From NCBI GenBank assembly GCA_910577445.1, contig CAJTMZ010000048.1:1-21639 (forward strand): a stretch of 21,639 nucleotides of DNA, read 5' to 3'. Below the pieces are notes generated by a model, which ran no database searches, was not told the DNA's origin, and was given only the letters and a program-made list of their open reading frames with translations. The first letter of the stretch is position 1; every line of letters starts with the position of its first letter. Shown here piece after piece: positions 1 to 7,221 of this stretch. A program made the translations under genes and the position numbers. This DNA comes from an uncultured Lachnospiraceae bacterium (lineage in GTDB: Bacteria; Bacillota; Clostridia; Lachnospirales; Lachnospiraceae).

Positions 1-578
1 GAAAAAATTTAAGAATAGTAATATTAGGGAGTGTTTCAAAGACAAAAGGGCAGGTGTGGGCAATAGAAGCAATAAAGAAACTTGCTGATGAAGGAATAAA
101 TATAGCTTTAGATGTGATAGGCGATGGTACGGGGGCGTATATAAAAAAATTAAAGAGAAAAGTTAACAATTATGGGTTGCAGGATTTAATAACTTTTAAA
201 GGTTATTTAAAGAATCCAGGGGAACAGCTTGCTGGTTATGATATTGGGCTCATGTGCTCAAAAGATGAAGGCTTTGGCCGTGTTACCGTAGAGTATATGA
301 TGGCTGGACTTTGTGTAGTGGCATCTGATACAGGAGCTAATAGCGAGCTGATAGAAGATGGAAAGTCAGGTATTCTTTACCAATATGGTAATACGGGTTC
401 ACTGGTAAATTCTATAAAAAAATGTATAAATAATCCTCAAAACAGGATTGAAATGGCGAAATATGGATATATAAGAGCAAACCAGGAGTTTACGGCCAAA
501 AAAAATGCAGTACAGATATATGATATTTATAAAAGGGCATTAAAACTTAGGGAGATGTCTGAGTGTAGATTGCAATAA
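1..578 (+). CDS. Glycosyltransferase family 4/1 (GT-B), 5' end outside window
   Basis: The reading frame is open from base 3 to the stop at 576-578, and the codons before the GTG at 54 already read like the C-terminal domain opening of a GT-B glycosyltransferase (ILGSVSKTKGQ). The true start therefore lies left of the window and the visible 191 codons are only the nucleotide-sugar-binding half. The family signature is the EGFGRVTVEYM stretch, where two glutamates eight residues apart form the EX7E motif that contacts the sugar nucleotide, followed by ASDTGANSELIEDGKSG, typical of the family. Such enzymes transfer a sugar from a nucleotide donor to a growing surface glycan at the inner face of the membrane. 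The next gene is a flippase, so this is probably the end of a capsule/exopolysaccharide cluster. Base composition is clearly AT-rich. Donor and acceptor cannot be told. Confidence 0.88.
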   Translation, partial: KNLRIVILGSVSKTKGQVWAIEAIKKLADEGINIALDVIGDGTGAYIKKLKRKVNNYGLQDLITFKGYLKNPGEQLAGYDIGLMCSKDEGFGRVTVEYMMAGLCVVASDTGANSELIEDGKSGILYQYGNTGSLVNSIKKCINNPQNRIEMAKYGYIRANQEFTAKKNAVQIYDIYKRALKLREMSECRLQ

Positions 579-833
579 AGATAGTTTTTGTTAAGTTGCA
601 ATTAATTTTCGCTAAAAGAATATAAACAGTATAGTTATAAATGATGGGCGAGAAAAATAAACTTGACCATCCTGTTTTATTTAAGGAAGAATAAAATGTT
701 TTTTTCTATATAAAAGTATTTAAAATGATTTGCAGGAAATGAGTTTAATTTTGAGAAATATCATTAACTATGGGGAGCGGGATAGATTGCGATATAATAA
801 AGAGTTGTCATATAAAATAGAGCGAGCAAAGAT
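579..833. other. AT-rich intergenic stretch without recognisable gene
   Basis: These 255 bases separate the glycosyltransferase from the flippase and hold no ORF with a plausible ribosome binding site. A TATAAT hexamer occurs at 793-798, but no convincing -35 element lies 16-18 bases before it. No terminator hairpin with a T run follows the glycosyltransferase stop. The stretch could be the remnant of a lost gene in a reshuffled polysaccharide cluster, but nothing recognisable remains. Confidence 0.5.
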
Positions 834-2324
834 ATGAAAAAAGAAACCAAACGTCAAATAGGCATTGCATGTAGTTTGCTGATGTATTTTATATATGCTT
901 TATTGCTTACGATACGCACAAAAGTATTGATTCATACTTATGGCAGCGAAGTAAATGCTGTTTTCCAGACATCAAATCAGATTTTTGCCTATTTGATTTT
1001 GTTTGAAAGCGGAATAAGTGCAGCATATCAGTTTAAGCTGTATGCACCTGTTAATGAAAGGGATGTTGCAAAAGTTTACAGCCTTTTCATGGGATTAAAA
1101 AGGTCAATGCAAAAAATTGCTTTTAAGATGATGGCAGCATTGCTTGTAGTGGCGATATTGTATCCTGTTATTATGGACAGGATTACAATTTCTTTTATAA
1201 AGGCAGGGCTGATGCTGTTGCTATTGGGACTGAGGTTTGTAATTCCTTATTTCGTGAGTCTTACATCCAAGACTCTTTTGAATGTTTATGATTATAAGTA
1301 TATTGTAGACAATATAGATAGCTTAGGTTATATTGTGATAACAGTTGTTGAAATCCTTATTGCTGTTTGGTTTCGCAGTTCTGTGTACATCGTATTGGTG
1401 ATAGGATGCATTGGGAACATTATTGTAGGTGTTATTTATTCTGTTTTGGTAAAAAAGTTTTGTGGTATTGTACAGAAAGAAACGGTTGTTCCAGATTTTG
1501 GACCAGAGGAGATGACCAAGGATATTTTACTGCATCATATCACAGGTTTATTTAACAGCAACATAGACACTATTATTTTGTCGATTGTCAATATTATGTC
1601 GGTTACGCCTTATCATGCTTATTATTCAACAATGAATTATTTTCCGCAAGCAATTAATAAAATCAATGAAAATTATCGTACGAAGATAGGGATGAAAATT
1701 AAAAATCGCGACCCGGATTTGTATGATTATTTTCAAATAATAATGGCGTTTCATATGGCTGTCGCTATTACAACAGTAACTATATTTATTTTGAATATTA
1801 ATAATTTCATTGGTCTCTGGATTGGAAAAGAATATATATTAAGTAACCGGTGTGTGTTTTTACTGTCTTTATATCTTATGCATAAAATGATAATTAATAA
1901 TATTTTTTTAGTTAGAGATGGAGCGGGACTTTACAGGGAAAGCAAATGGTTCTCTCTTGCAGAGGGGATTGCGAATTTGGTGTTATCAATTATATTGGTT
2001 CAATATTGGGGAATTGAGGGTATTTTGTTTGCAACTGTTTTTGCAACATTTACAATGTTAGTACCGGGCAATGCGAGACTTGCTTATAACAAAGTAATGG
2101 GGAAGAAAAACACTCTTTGGGTTGATTATCTAATAATTATTGCTGTTGTTGGAATATATATTTCAGTTTTTAGCAGAAGTGGGAATATGGGAGAGGATAT
2201 TTCATGGAATATTCTAATTATCAGATTACTTGTACAAACAAGTTTATGCGGAGTAGGTGCAACATTAACGGTGGCATTGGTAAAGTGGAGACATATATCA
2301 CAGATTTTGATAAAAAAGAGATAA
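834..2324 (+). CDS. Polysaccharide flippase (Wzx/MATE-like), 496 aa
   Basis: This is an integral membrane protein rich in Ile, Leu, Val and Phe, with about twelve to fourteen hydrophobic segments spread over its full length (first about residues 9-27, last about 470-485). Size, topology and the N-terminal pattern of a short basic tail followed by a helix and a YGSEVNAVFQT loop fit the oligosaccharide flippase branch of the MOP superfamily. These proteins move lipid-linked glycan units from the inner to the outer face of the cytoplasmic membrane. The upstream glycosyltransferase supports this role. The ATG at 834 has only a weak ribosome binding site (GAGCGAG), but no better in-frame start is seen. 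The gene is AT-rich, like its upstream neighbour and unlike everything right of about 2580, which suggests a horizontally exchanged surface-glycan locus. The precise glycan is unknown. Confidence 0.8.
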   Translation: MKKETKRQIGIACSLLMYFIYALLLTIRTKVLIHTYGSEVNAVFQTSNQIFAYLILFESGISAAYQFKLYAPVNERDVAKVYSLFMGLKRSMQKIAFKMMAALLVVAILYPVIMDRITISFIKAGLMLLLLGLRFVIPYFVSLTSKTLLNVYDYKYIVDNIDSLGYIVITVVEILIAVWFRSSVYIVLVIGCIGNIIVGVIYSVLVKKFCGIVQKETVVPDFGPEEMTKDILLHHITGLFNSNIDTIILSIVNIMSVTPYHAYYSTMNYFPQAINKINENYRTKIGMKIKNRDPDLYDYFQIIMAFHMAVAITTVTIFILNINNFIGLWIGKEYILSNRCVFLLSLYLMHKMIINNIFLVRDGAGLYRESKWFSLAEGIANLVLSIILVQYWGIEGILFATVFATFTMLVPGNARLAYNKVMGKKNTLWVDYLIIIAVVGIYISVFSRSGNMGEDISWNILIIRLLVQTSLCGVGATLTVALVKWRHISQILIKKR

Positions 2325-2347
2325 AAAAGCTGTTTCCGTCTGTTGAA

Positions 2348-2376
2348 TTGATTTTGCATTGCAAATTTCGTATAAC
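2348..2376 (+). promoter_or_regulatory. Predicted promoter of the toxin-antitoxin pair with palindrome in spacer
   Basis: The -35 TTGATT (2348-2353) and -10 TATAAC (2371-2376) are separated by exactly 17 bases. The spacer region carries a 13-base odd-centred palindrome, TTTGCATTGCAAA (2353-2365). An operator between the two hexamers fits the autorepression usual for type II antitoxins. Prediction from sequence only. Confidence 0.6.
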
Positions 2377-2410
2377 ATAAGTGCAATGAAATGCGAAAGG
2401 AGTTAGGAGT

Positions 2411-2575
2411 ATGGCATCTACAACAAATTTCAGCGTCTGTATGGATAGCGATATCAAAAGACTGTCTGACAAAGAAACCATAGCAGCCATGCTGGAAGCA
2501 GAACGCATTGCGCATGCTTCGAACGTGAAACGTTATTCCGACGTAGAGGAAGCCCTTCGGGAACTGAAAAGATGA
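2411..2575 (+). CDS. RelB/DinJ-family antitoxin, internally deleted (54 aa)
   Basis: A strong ribosome binding site (AAAGGAGTTAGGAG) precedes the ATG at 2411. The product begins MASTTNFSVCMDSDIK, the usual N-terminal strand of RelB/DinJ antitoxins, and then jumps directly to ETIAAMLEAERIA...YSDVEEALRELKR, which resembles the C-terminal toxin-neutralising tail. Family members are usually 85-95 residues. The missing 30-odd residues are the helices of the ribbon-helix-helix fold that dimerise and hold the DNA-binding strand. The reading frame is intact, so this looks like an in-frame internal deletion rather than a frameshift. The TGA overlaps the ATG of the next gene (ATGA), so translation is coupled. 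The protein probably no longer binds DNA normally; whether the tail still binds a toxin is open. Family assignment is from recognised motifs. Confidence 0.72.
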   Translation: MASTTNFSVCMDSDIKRLSDKETIAAMLEAERIAHASNVKRYSDVEEALRELKR

Positions 2576-2754
2576 AGCGTGATATTGTATGGACCACGAA
2601 GTTCAAAAAAGATTATAAGCTGGCAGTCAAACGAAAACTTGACATTAACCTGTTGGATGATGTTATTCGCGCTTTGGCGAAAGGAGAAACGTTGCCGGAG
2701 AAAAACAGGGGCCATGAACAGTCAGGGTCCCATAGCGACCTTTTCGGCAAATGA
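2572..2754 (+). CDS. YafQ/RelE-type mRNA interferase toxin, internally deleted (60 aa)
   Basis: The start overlaps the antitoxin stop by four bases. Residues 1-50 (WTTKFKKDYKLAVKRKLD, then LLDDVIRALAKGETLPEKNRGH) match the N-terminal half of YafQ-family toxins, ribosome-dependent mRNA endonucleases. After HEQSG the sequence jumps to SHSDLFGK, the family's last residues. The piece normally between them (the W-x-G-x-R-E/D-x-H and PDW-LIY strands, with two catalytic histidines and the aspartate) is absent. Full-length members have about 90 residues. The protein keeps the C-terminal His and Phe but should be inactive as a nuclease. Its stop lies one base from the end of the convergent AraC gene. 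This is most simply a decayed toxin; a retained role as antitoxin decoy is conceivable but unsupported. Confidence 0.72.
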   Translation: MKRDIVWTTKFKKDYKLAVKRKLDINLLDDVIRALAKGETLPEKNRGHEQSGSHSDLFGK

Positions 2755-2755
2755 T

Positions 2756-3730
2756 TTACGAGCCCCCATCCCCATTTATCCACCCAAGATATTTCCTCGG
2801 CGACATGCCATACTCCTGCTTAAAAGCCCGGTAAAAGGAGGAGTAATCCGCAAATCCCACATTACCGTAGATGCTGCCCGGCGGCTCTCCGTCCATAATC
2901 AGGTTTTTCGCCGCAATCAGCCGGTGCTGGGTTACGCAGTGGTAAAAGCTGACTCCCAGTCTTTTTCTGAACAGTTGGCTGATAGTGCTTTCGCTGACCA
3001 GGAACCTGCGGGCGGTATCCTTCAGGGTGATTTTTTCAGAGAGATTGTTTTTTATATAGGTAAGGACGTCGTCAAGGAGCTCCTGTTTTTCGGTGTTGGG
3101 CGTGTGGACCCTGATATCGCGGAAAGCGCGGTAAAGCTGCACCAAGGTAAGCATCGCGCCGGCGTAAAGGGCGGCCTGCCAGCCCGGCGCTTTCCGGCTG
3201 CTTTCCTCGGCAGCGCCCCGAAAATGCTGGTGCAGTATTTCCCCCATGGAGGTGCCGAAAGTGCGGAGGACTTTTCCTTCTGTCCGGACGGCATCTGGTT
3301 CGGACAAAATGCTGCGCACCTGTTCGATATATTCGGCGCTGAGCCACAGAACATAACGGCAGTAGGGTTCGGTCACAGGCTCGGATATCAGCGGGCGGTG
3401 GCTTAAGCCGGGCGGCACGAACACGATATCCCCCTGCTTTAAGCTGTAGCGTTCGTTTCCCAGAAGATACTGTACCGTTCCGCTTCGGGTATACAGTATT
3501 TCATAAAAACTGTGGCTGTGAAGCTTTATAATGTCGCCGCTGTAATTTACGTCGGAATGGGCGTTCACATAGCGGGAATTCATCTCCAGTTCCTGATAGA
3601 GGTTTACGCTGGGGATACCGGCGGCAAGCAGGGCGGACTGAAAATCCTGGGGTCTGATATTTCTCCCTTCCCGTAAAAATCCCTGAAACTCAGGCCGTCT
3701 TTTCACTTCATGCACTTCATCTAATTTCAC
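2756..3730 (-). CDS. AraC-family transcriptional regulator with cupin sensor (324 aa)
   Basis: The C-terminal ~100 residues form two helix-turn-helix units of the AraC/XylS family: ITLKDTARRFLVSESTISQLFRK (about 234-256) and GSIYGNVGFADYSSFYRAFKQEYGMSPRKYL (about 285-315). The N-terminal part holds a cupin-like sensor: HSHSFYEILYTRSGTVQYLLG (71-91) and GDIVFVPPGLSHRP (100-113), with histidines at both usual positions. The GTG at 3730-3728 was chosen because AGGAGG lies seven bases before it; an ATG 14 codons further upstream has no such site. The gene is divergent from the GPH transporter across a 170-bp region full of repeated sites. It therefore probably senses a sugar-like or amidated ligand and controls the transporter and hydrolase as well as itself. 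The ligand is unknown. Confidence 0.92.
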   Translation of the reverse strand: MKLDEVHEVKRRPEFQGFLREGRNIRPQDFQSALLAAGIPSVNLYQELEMNSRYVNAHSDVNYSGDIIKLHSHSFYEILYTRSGTVQYLLGNERYSLKQGDIVFVPPGLSHRPLISEPVTEPYCRYVLWLSAEYIEQVRSILSEPDAVRTEGKVLRTFGTSMGEILHQHFRGAAEESSRKAPGWQAALYAGAMLTLVQLYRAFRDIRVHTPNTEKQELLDDVLTYIKNNLSEKITLKDTARRFLVSESTISQLFRKRLGVSFYHCVTQHRLIAAKNLIMDGEPPGSIYGNVGFADYSSFYRAFKQEYGMSPRKYLGWINGDGGS

Positions 3731-3767
3731 CAAAAATCCTCCTGTATAACCCGATATTTTTATAAAA

Positions 3768-3796
3768 ATCATAGCATGAAAATGCTGAAATTACAA
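3768..3796 (-). promoter_or_regulatory. Predicted promoter of the AraC-type gene
   Basis: On the minus strand TTGTAA (3796-3791) and TATGAT (3773-3768) are spaced by 17 bases. A TG dinucleotide one base before the -10 gives an extended -10. The -35 falls inside the regulator site at 3788-3797, which would make the gene self-repressing. Confidence 0.6.
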
Positions 3797-3852
3797 TGTA
3801 ATATGCAATAATTGCAATTTTATCCGCGTAGATTGTAATTTATAATACAATC
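3788..3852 (+). promoter_or_regulatory. Operator array and -10 for the transporter-hydrolase operon
   Basis: The 10-base site ATTGYAATTT occurs three times: on the plus strand at 3811-3820 and 3832-3841, exactly 21 bases apart and in the same orientation, and on the minus strand at 3797-3788. The sites lie inside three adjacent palindromic units: ATTACAATGTAAT (3790-3802), TGCAATAATTGCA (3804-3816) and GATTGTA-N8-TACAATC (3831-3852). A TATAAT (3841-3846) sits in the last unit, while the -35 region (TTTTAT at 3818-3823) is poor, as expected for an activator-dependent promoter. Direct half-sites spaced by two helical turns are the classic arrangement for AraC-family dimers. Binding itself is inferred. 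Confidence 0.65.
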
Positions 3853-3900
3853 AGAACAAATGAGGGGCTTTGCCCTATGCAACACGAGAGGAGAAAACCA

Positions 3901-5292
3901 ATGAGTAAGAAAACAACCTCCGGCCTGACAATAAAGCATAAGGTCGGATACGGTCTGGGCGATGCCGGCGGATGCATGACTTTTGCGCTGATGACAGGTA
4001 TGTTTACCCGGTACTGTATGAATGTGCTTCAGGTGGACAGCAGAGTGCTTGCGGGACTTTTGTTTGTCTGGAATGTATGGGATGCTGTCAATGACCCTAT
4101 GATGGGCGCTTTTATGGACAAGGTTTATGCGAAGAACCACAATAAAAAGGGAAAATTCCGGCCCTGGCTTCTTCGTTCCACTCCGATGCTGGCGGTTACG
4201 GCCATCGCGCTTTGGACGGTGCCTACGTTTTTCAGCGGCGTTGCCATGATTGCCGCGCTGTTTATCTGTAAGATATTGTACGAGGGCTGCTATACCATGT
4301 TCAATATTCCTATGGGAAGTCTGCTTTCGGCTATGGCCAACACCGACGAGGAACGCGCCGGATTATCTTCAGCCAGAGGATTCGGCTCTATTGTGGGAAA
4401 TCTGATTCCCATGGTTTTGTTCCCGCTTTTGCTGGCGCAGTTCGGCGACAGCGCAACTGGTTTCGGTCTGGGTGCAACGGTCTGCGCGCTTGTCGGGGGT
4501 GTGATGTGTTTTCTGCATTATTACTGGACGGAAGAGCGGAACATATCCGATGCTCCGAAGAGCGATGACAATGCCGAAAAGGTAAAGATTACGGACATTC
4601 TGAATGTTGTCAAGGTGAACCGCGCGTTTCTTGCGCTGTGCATTCACGGAATCTGTATTTGCGTAATGCAGAACGCTTCCAGCAGTCTTGGCACTTATAT
4701 GTATAAGGACGTTATGGGAAATATCGGCATGATGAGTATGGCGTCCACCATTGCAATGCCTTTAAGTATTGTATTTCTTGCGATTGCGCCCAAGGTAGCC
4801 AAAAAGCTTGGCCTTGTGAAAATGATACGCCACGGCCTGCTGCTTAGCTGTGTTATGTATGTTGCTTTGTTTGCGCTTCATATGGTTATGAATGTGAATA
4901 TATGGGTTCACATTGTCTGGTCGTCTCTGGCTTCCGGTTTTGCAAGTCTGTCTGTCCTGATGCAGTGGGGCATGGTGGGAGAAGCGATTGACTATAACGA
5001 ATATCTCACCGGAAAGCGTACGGAAGGCTCCATTTACGGTTCCTTTAACCTTGCCCGCCGTATTGGCAATACCGTCGGTTCTTCACTGGCAGTACTGATG
5101 CTGGGCTGGGTGGGTTATGATACCGCCGCCGCGGTACAGTCGGCGGCAGCCATTACAGGAATTAAGGCATTGTGCGTATTGATGCCTGGTATCTTTGTCA
5201 TCGGCAGTTGGCTCGCTTTTACTTTTGTATGGAATATTACGCCTGAAATCAGGGCAAAAATGGCTGAAAGCAAAGGCGGACAGTCTGCATAG
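3901..5292 (+). CDS. GPH-family (glycoside-pentoside-hexuronide) cation symporter (463 aa)
   Basis: This is a polytopic membrane protein with about twelve hydrophobic segments. It opens with IKHKVGYGLGDAGG, the signature start of MelB/XylP/GusB-like GPH symporters, and contains the family's DPMMGAFMDK loop after helix 2 (WDAVNDPMMG), KGKFRPWLL in the first cytoplasmic loop, and the EGSIYGSFNLARRIG loop near helix 11. The ATG at 3901 has GAGGAG upstream. An in-frame ATG at 3877 lies before that site and is rejected. GPH members import glycosides, pentosides or hexuronides with Na+ or H+. The gene follows the AraC operator array and is 17 bases before a creatininase-family gene, so the two are almost surely one operon. 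The substrate is not deducible; the symporter family favours a carbohydrate or cyclitol. Confidence 0.9.
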   Translation: MSKKTTSGLTIKHKVGYGLGDAGGCMTFALMTGMFTRYCMNVLQVDSRVLAGLLFVWNVWDAVNDPMMGAFMDKVYAKNHNKKGKFRPWLLRSTPMLAVTAIALWTVPTFFSGVAMIAALFICKILYEGCYTMFNIPMGSLLSAMANTDEERAGLSSARGFGSIVGNLIPMVLFPLLLAQFGDSATGFGLGATVCALVGGVMCFLHYYWTEERNISDAPKSDDNAEKVKITDILNVVKVNRAFLALCIHGICICVMQNASSSLGTYMYKDVMGNIGMMSMASTIAMPLSIVFLAIAPKVAKKLGLVKMIRHGLLLSCVMYVALFALHMVMNVNIWVHIVWSSLASGFASLSVLMQWGMVGEAIDYNEYLTGKRTEGSIYGSFNLARRIGNTVGSSLAVLMLGWVGYDTAAAVQSAAAITGIKALCVLMPGIFVIGSWLAFTFVWNITPEIRAKMAESKGGQSA

Positions 5293-5309
5293 AGAGAAAG
5301 GAGATTTTC

Positions 5310-6152
5310 ATGGAATTAAGAACGCGGATTCTTCCCAAAATGATTAACAGCGAGGTGGAAAGCTACTTAGAGCATAACGATATTATCATCGTGCCGGTGG
5401 GCACGGTGGAAATGCACGGCGGGCTGCCGCTTGACAGTGAAACGGTTATCAGCGAGGCTTACGCCCTCCGCATGGCCGAGAGCTGCGACGGCCTTGTGCT
5501 TACGGGACTTCCGTATTTTTACGCGGGAGCGACGGCGTCGGGACGGGGAACCGTTCAGGTCAGCATCCGTCAGGGAATTGATTATCTGGGAGCCGTAGCC
5601 CGCAGTCTTCTGCGTCAGGGATTCAAACGGCAGATATACATCAGTTTCCACGGCCCGGCGCACATGACCTGCAGCCCTATGGTACGGGATTTCTTTGACG
5701 AAACCGGGGTGCCTATTTTGTATATGGACCTTACCATGCAGATGATGCACAACGCAAGGGATTTGTTCAAGAGCATGAACAGTTTTCACTCTATTACCGT
5801 AGGCGCGTATCAGATTATGGGGCGTCTTAATGATGTTCCCTTTACCACGGAGTTTTTCCATCAGGAACAACAGACCTGCGCGCCGTTTAACGATTTGTTC
5901 GGACTGGCTTATCAGTCCGGCTCTGCCGGATACTGCTTTGCAAGTCCCAGGGACCACATGAGCACGCCGCAGATTCCTGACGAGGAGGCGAGAGCGGCTC
6001 TGGCGGAAGAGGGACAGAAGCTGATTGAGGATTTGGTGGAACGGATGAATATGCCCCATGTGGTGGAGCAGATGAGAAAGCTGGAGGATTATACCGGCGC
6101 AGTGGAGGAAAAATGTCCCTGGATGCCCAGTGCGTGGATGAAGAAGAAATAA
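5310..6152 (+). CDS. Creatininase-family metal-dependent amidohydrolase (280 aa)
   Basis: The family's metal site is visible: VPVGTVEMHGGLPLDSET (residues 29-45) gives Glu34, His36 and Asp42, and FHGPAHM (113-119) supplies the next histidine in place of the more common NGHGGN. Length is close to the usual 240-280 residues. A good ribosome binding site (AAAGGAG) precedes the ATG. The creatininase superfamily covers creatinine amidohydrolase, the mycofactocin-associated MftE peptidase, formamide hydrolases of riboflavin/F420 pathways and, as I recall, ring-opening hydrolases for oxidised inositols. No mycofactocin or flavin genes are nearby. With a GPH symporter as operon partner, a small imported cyclic compound is the likeliest substrate. 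True creatininase activity is not indicated. The altered FHGPAHM motif deserves comparison with characterised members. Confidence 0.82.
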   Translation: MELRTRILPKMINSEVESYLEHNDIIIVPVGTVEMHGGLPLDSETVISEAYALRMAESCDGLVLTGLPYFYAGATASGRGTVQVSIRQGIDYLGAVARSLLRQGFKRQIYISFHGPAHMTCSPMVRDFFDETGVPILYMDLTMQMMHNARDLFKSMNSFHSITVGAYQIMGRLNDVPFTTEFFHQEQQTCAPFNDLFGLAYQSGSAGYCFASPRDHMSTPQIPDEEARAALAEEGQKLIEDLVERMNMPHVVEQMRKLEDYTGAVEEKCPWMPSAWMKKK

Positions 6153-6225
6153 GCGTCAGGCCTGCGCGCTGAGAAAAGGAAGTCTTTTCCGACTGGCCCG
6201 TGCGCTGCAAAATACAGAATAACCG

Positions 6226-6259
6226 ACCCGCGAGCTGGTGACGGCCCGCGGGTTTCTTC
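6226..6259 (+). terminator. Predicted terminator after the creatininase-family gene
   Basis: ACCCGCG (6226-6232) and CGCGGGT (6247-6253) form a seven-pair GC-rich stem with a 14-base loop, followed by a short T-rich tail (TTTCTTCTG). The tail is imperfect but the position, about 75 bases after the stop, is right for the end of the transporter-hydrolase transcript. Confidence 0.6.
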
Positions 6260-6291
6260 TGTTCTTTGCATTCTTTACTTGTGAATAACTC

Positions 6292-6320
6292 TTTACATGT
6301 GGGGAATGATATGCTATTAT
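6292..6320 (+). promoter_or_regulatory. Predicted promoter of the DegV gene
   Basis: TTTACA (6292-6297) and TATTAT (6315-6320) are separated by 17 bases, and TG at 6312-6313 makes an extended -10. The spacing to the DegV start leaves a leader of about 60 bases. Confidence 0.65.
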
Positions 6321-6384
6321 AAGTAGTATTAAAAACCATATAGAGTGGTTACACATAAAGAATAAAATAGTCCTGGAGGTTAGC

Positions 6385-7221
6385 ATGAGTTATAAAATAG
6401 TGGCAGACAGTTGTTGTGAATTTCCGGAAGGATATGAAAAAGATTCCAGATATGAGAGAGTTGCATTGCGGTTGGAAGTGGACAATGAAGTATTTATAGA
6501 CGATGAAACCTTTGACCAGGCGAAGTTTCTTGAGAGCGTGGCGAAATCCGCGGAATGTCCCAAATCTTCCTGTCCTTCCCCTGAAGCGTTCCGGGAGTCC
6601 TACCGGACGGAGGCGGAAAACGTATTTGTCTTTACCCTTTCCTCCCATCTGAGTGGAAGCTATAACAGCGCGGAGCTGGGAAAGAAGCTTTATCACGAAA
6701 AGTACGGGGATAAAAATATTTTTATCTGCGATTCGGAATCGGCAAGCTGCGGGGAGACACAGCTTGCGTTTAAAGCGGCCCAGTGGTCGGAGGAGGGGCT
6801 TCCTTTTGAGGAAATATGCAGCCGGCTCCAAAGTTACAGGGACAATATGAAAACATATTTTGTACTGGATAATCTGGAAACCTTAAGAAAGAACGGACGG
6901 CTGACAGGAATTAAAGCAATCGTAGCCTCCACCTTGAGCATTAAGCCGGTTATGAGCGCAACCAAGGGCGTGATTATTCAAATCGGCCAGGCTATCGGGA
7001 TTAAAAAAGCCCTTGCGAAAATGGCGGAATCCGTTGCGGGCCAGGCCCAGAGGCCGGAAGAAAAAATGCTGATGATTACCCACTGCAACTGCCTTGAAAG
7101 GGCGGAAAAGGTCAGGGAAATGATACTGGAAAAAATAAAGGTGAAAGACGTCCTGATTATGGACACCAAAGGAGTCAGCAGCATGTACGCCAACGACGGC
7201 GGGGTTATTGTGACGCTTTGA
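6385..7221 (+). CDS. DegV family fatty-acid-binding protein (278 aa)
   Basis: The protein opens with YKIVADSCCEF, the DegV start motif with Asp8 and Ser9, and has TLSSHLSGSYNSA (about 90-102), the conserved serine loop that holds the lipid head group, then IFICDSESASCG, FVLDNLETLRKNGRLTG and LSIKPVM, all in usual order. Length matches the family (about 280). DegV proteins bind single fatty acids; in Firmicutes FakB members of this family present fatty acids to the kinase FakA, which phosphorylates them for phospholipid synthesis. No fakA is in the window, so whether this one is a FakB is open. GGAGG precedes the ATG. The gene has its own promoter and its stop directly abuts the stop of the convergent DUF1294 gene. 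Confidence 0.93.
   Translation: MSYKIVADSCCEFPEGYEKDSRYERVALRLEVDNEVFIDDETFDQAKFLESVAKSAECPKSSCPSPEAFRESYRTEAENVFVFTLSSHLSGSYNSAELGKKLYHEKYGDKNIFICDSESASCGETQLAFKAAQWSEEGLPFEEICSRLQSYRDNMKTYFVLDNLETLRKNGRLTGIKAIVASTLSIKPVMSATKGVIIQIGQAIGIKKALAKMAESVAGQAQRPEEKMLMITHCNCLERAEKVREMILEKIKVKDVLIMDTKGVSSMYANDGGVIVTL

Noticed and set aside
2579..3406. Long plus-strand ORF (275 codons) opposite the AraC gene
   Set aside because: It is the complementary shadow of the clearly homologous AraC-family gene and begins inside the toxin gene in another frame.
5367..6059. 230-codon minus-strand ORF opposite the creatininase-family gene
   Set aside because: The plus strand has recognisable family motifs; the minus-strand product has no coherent domain and no ribosome binding site.
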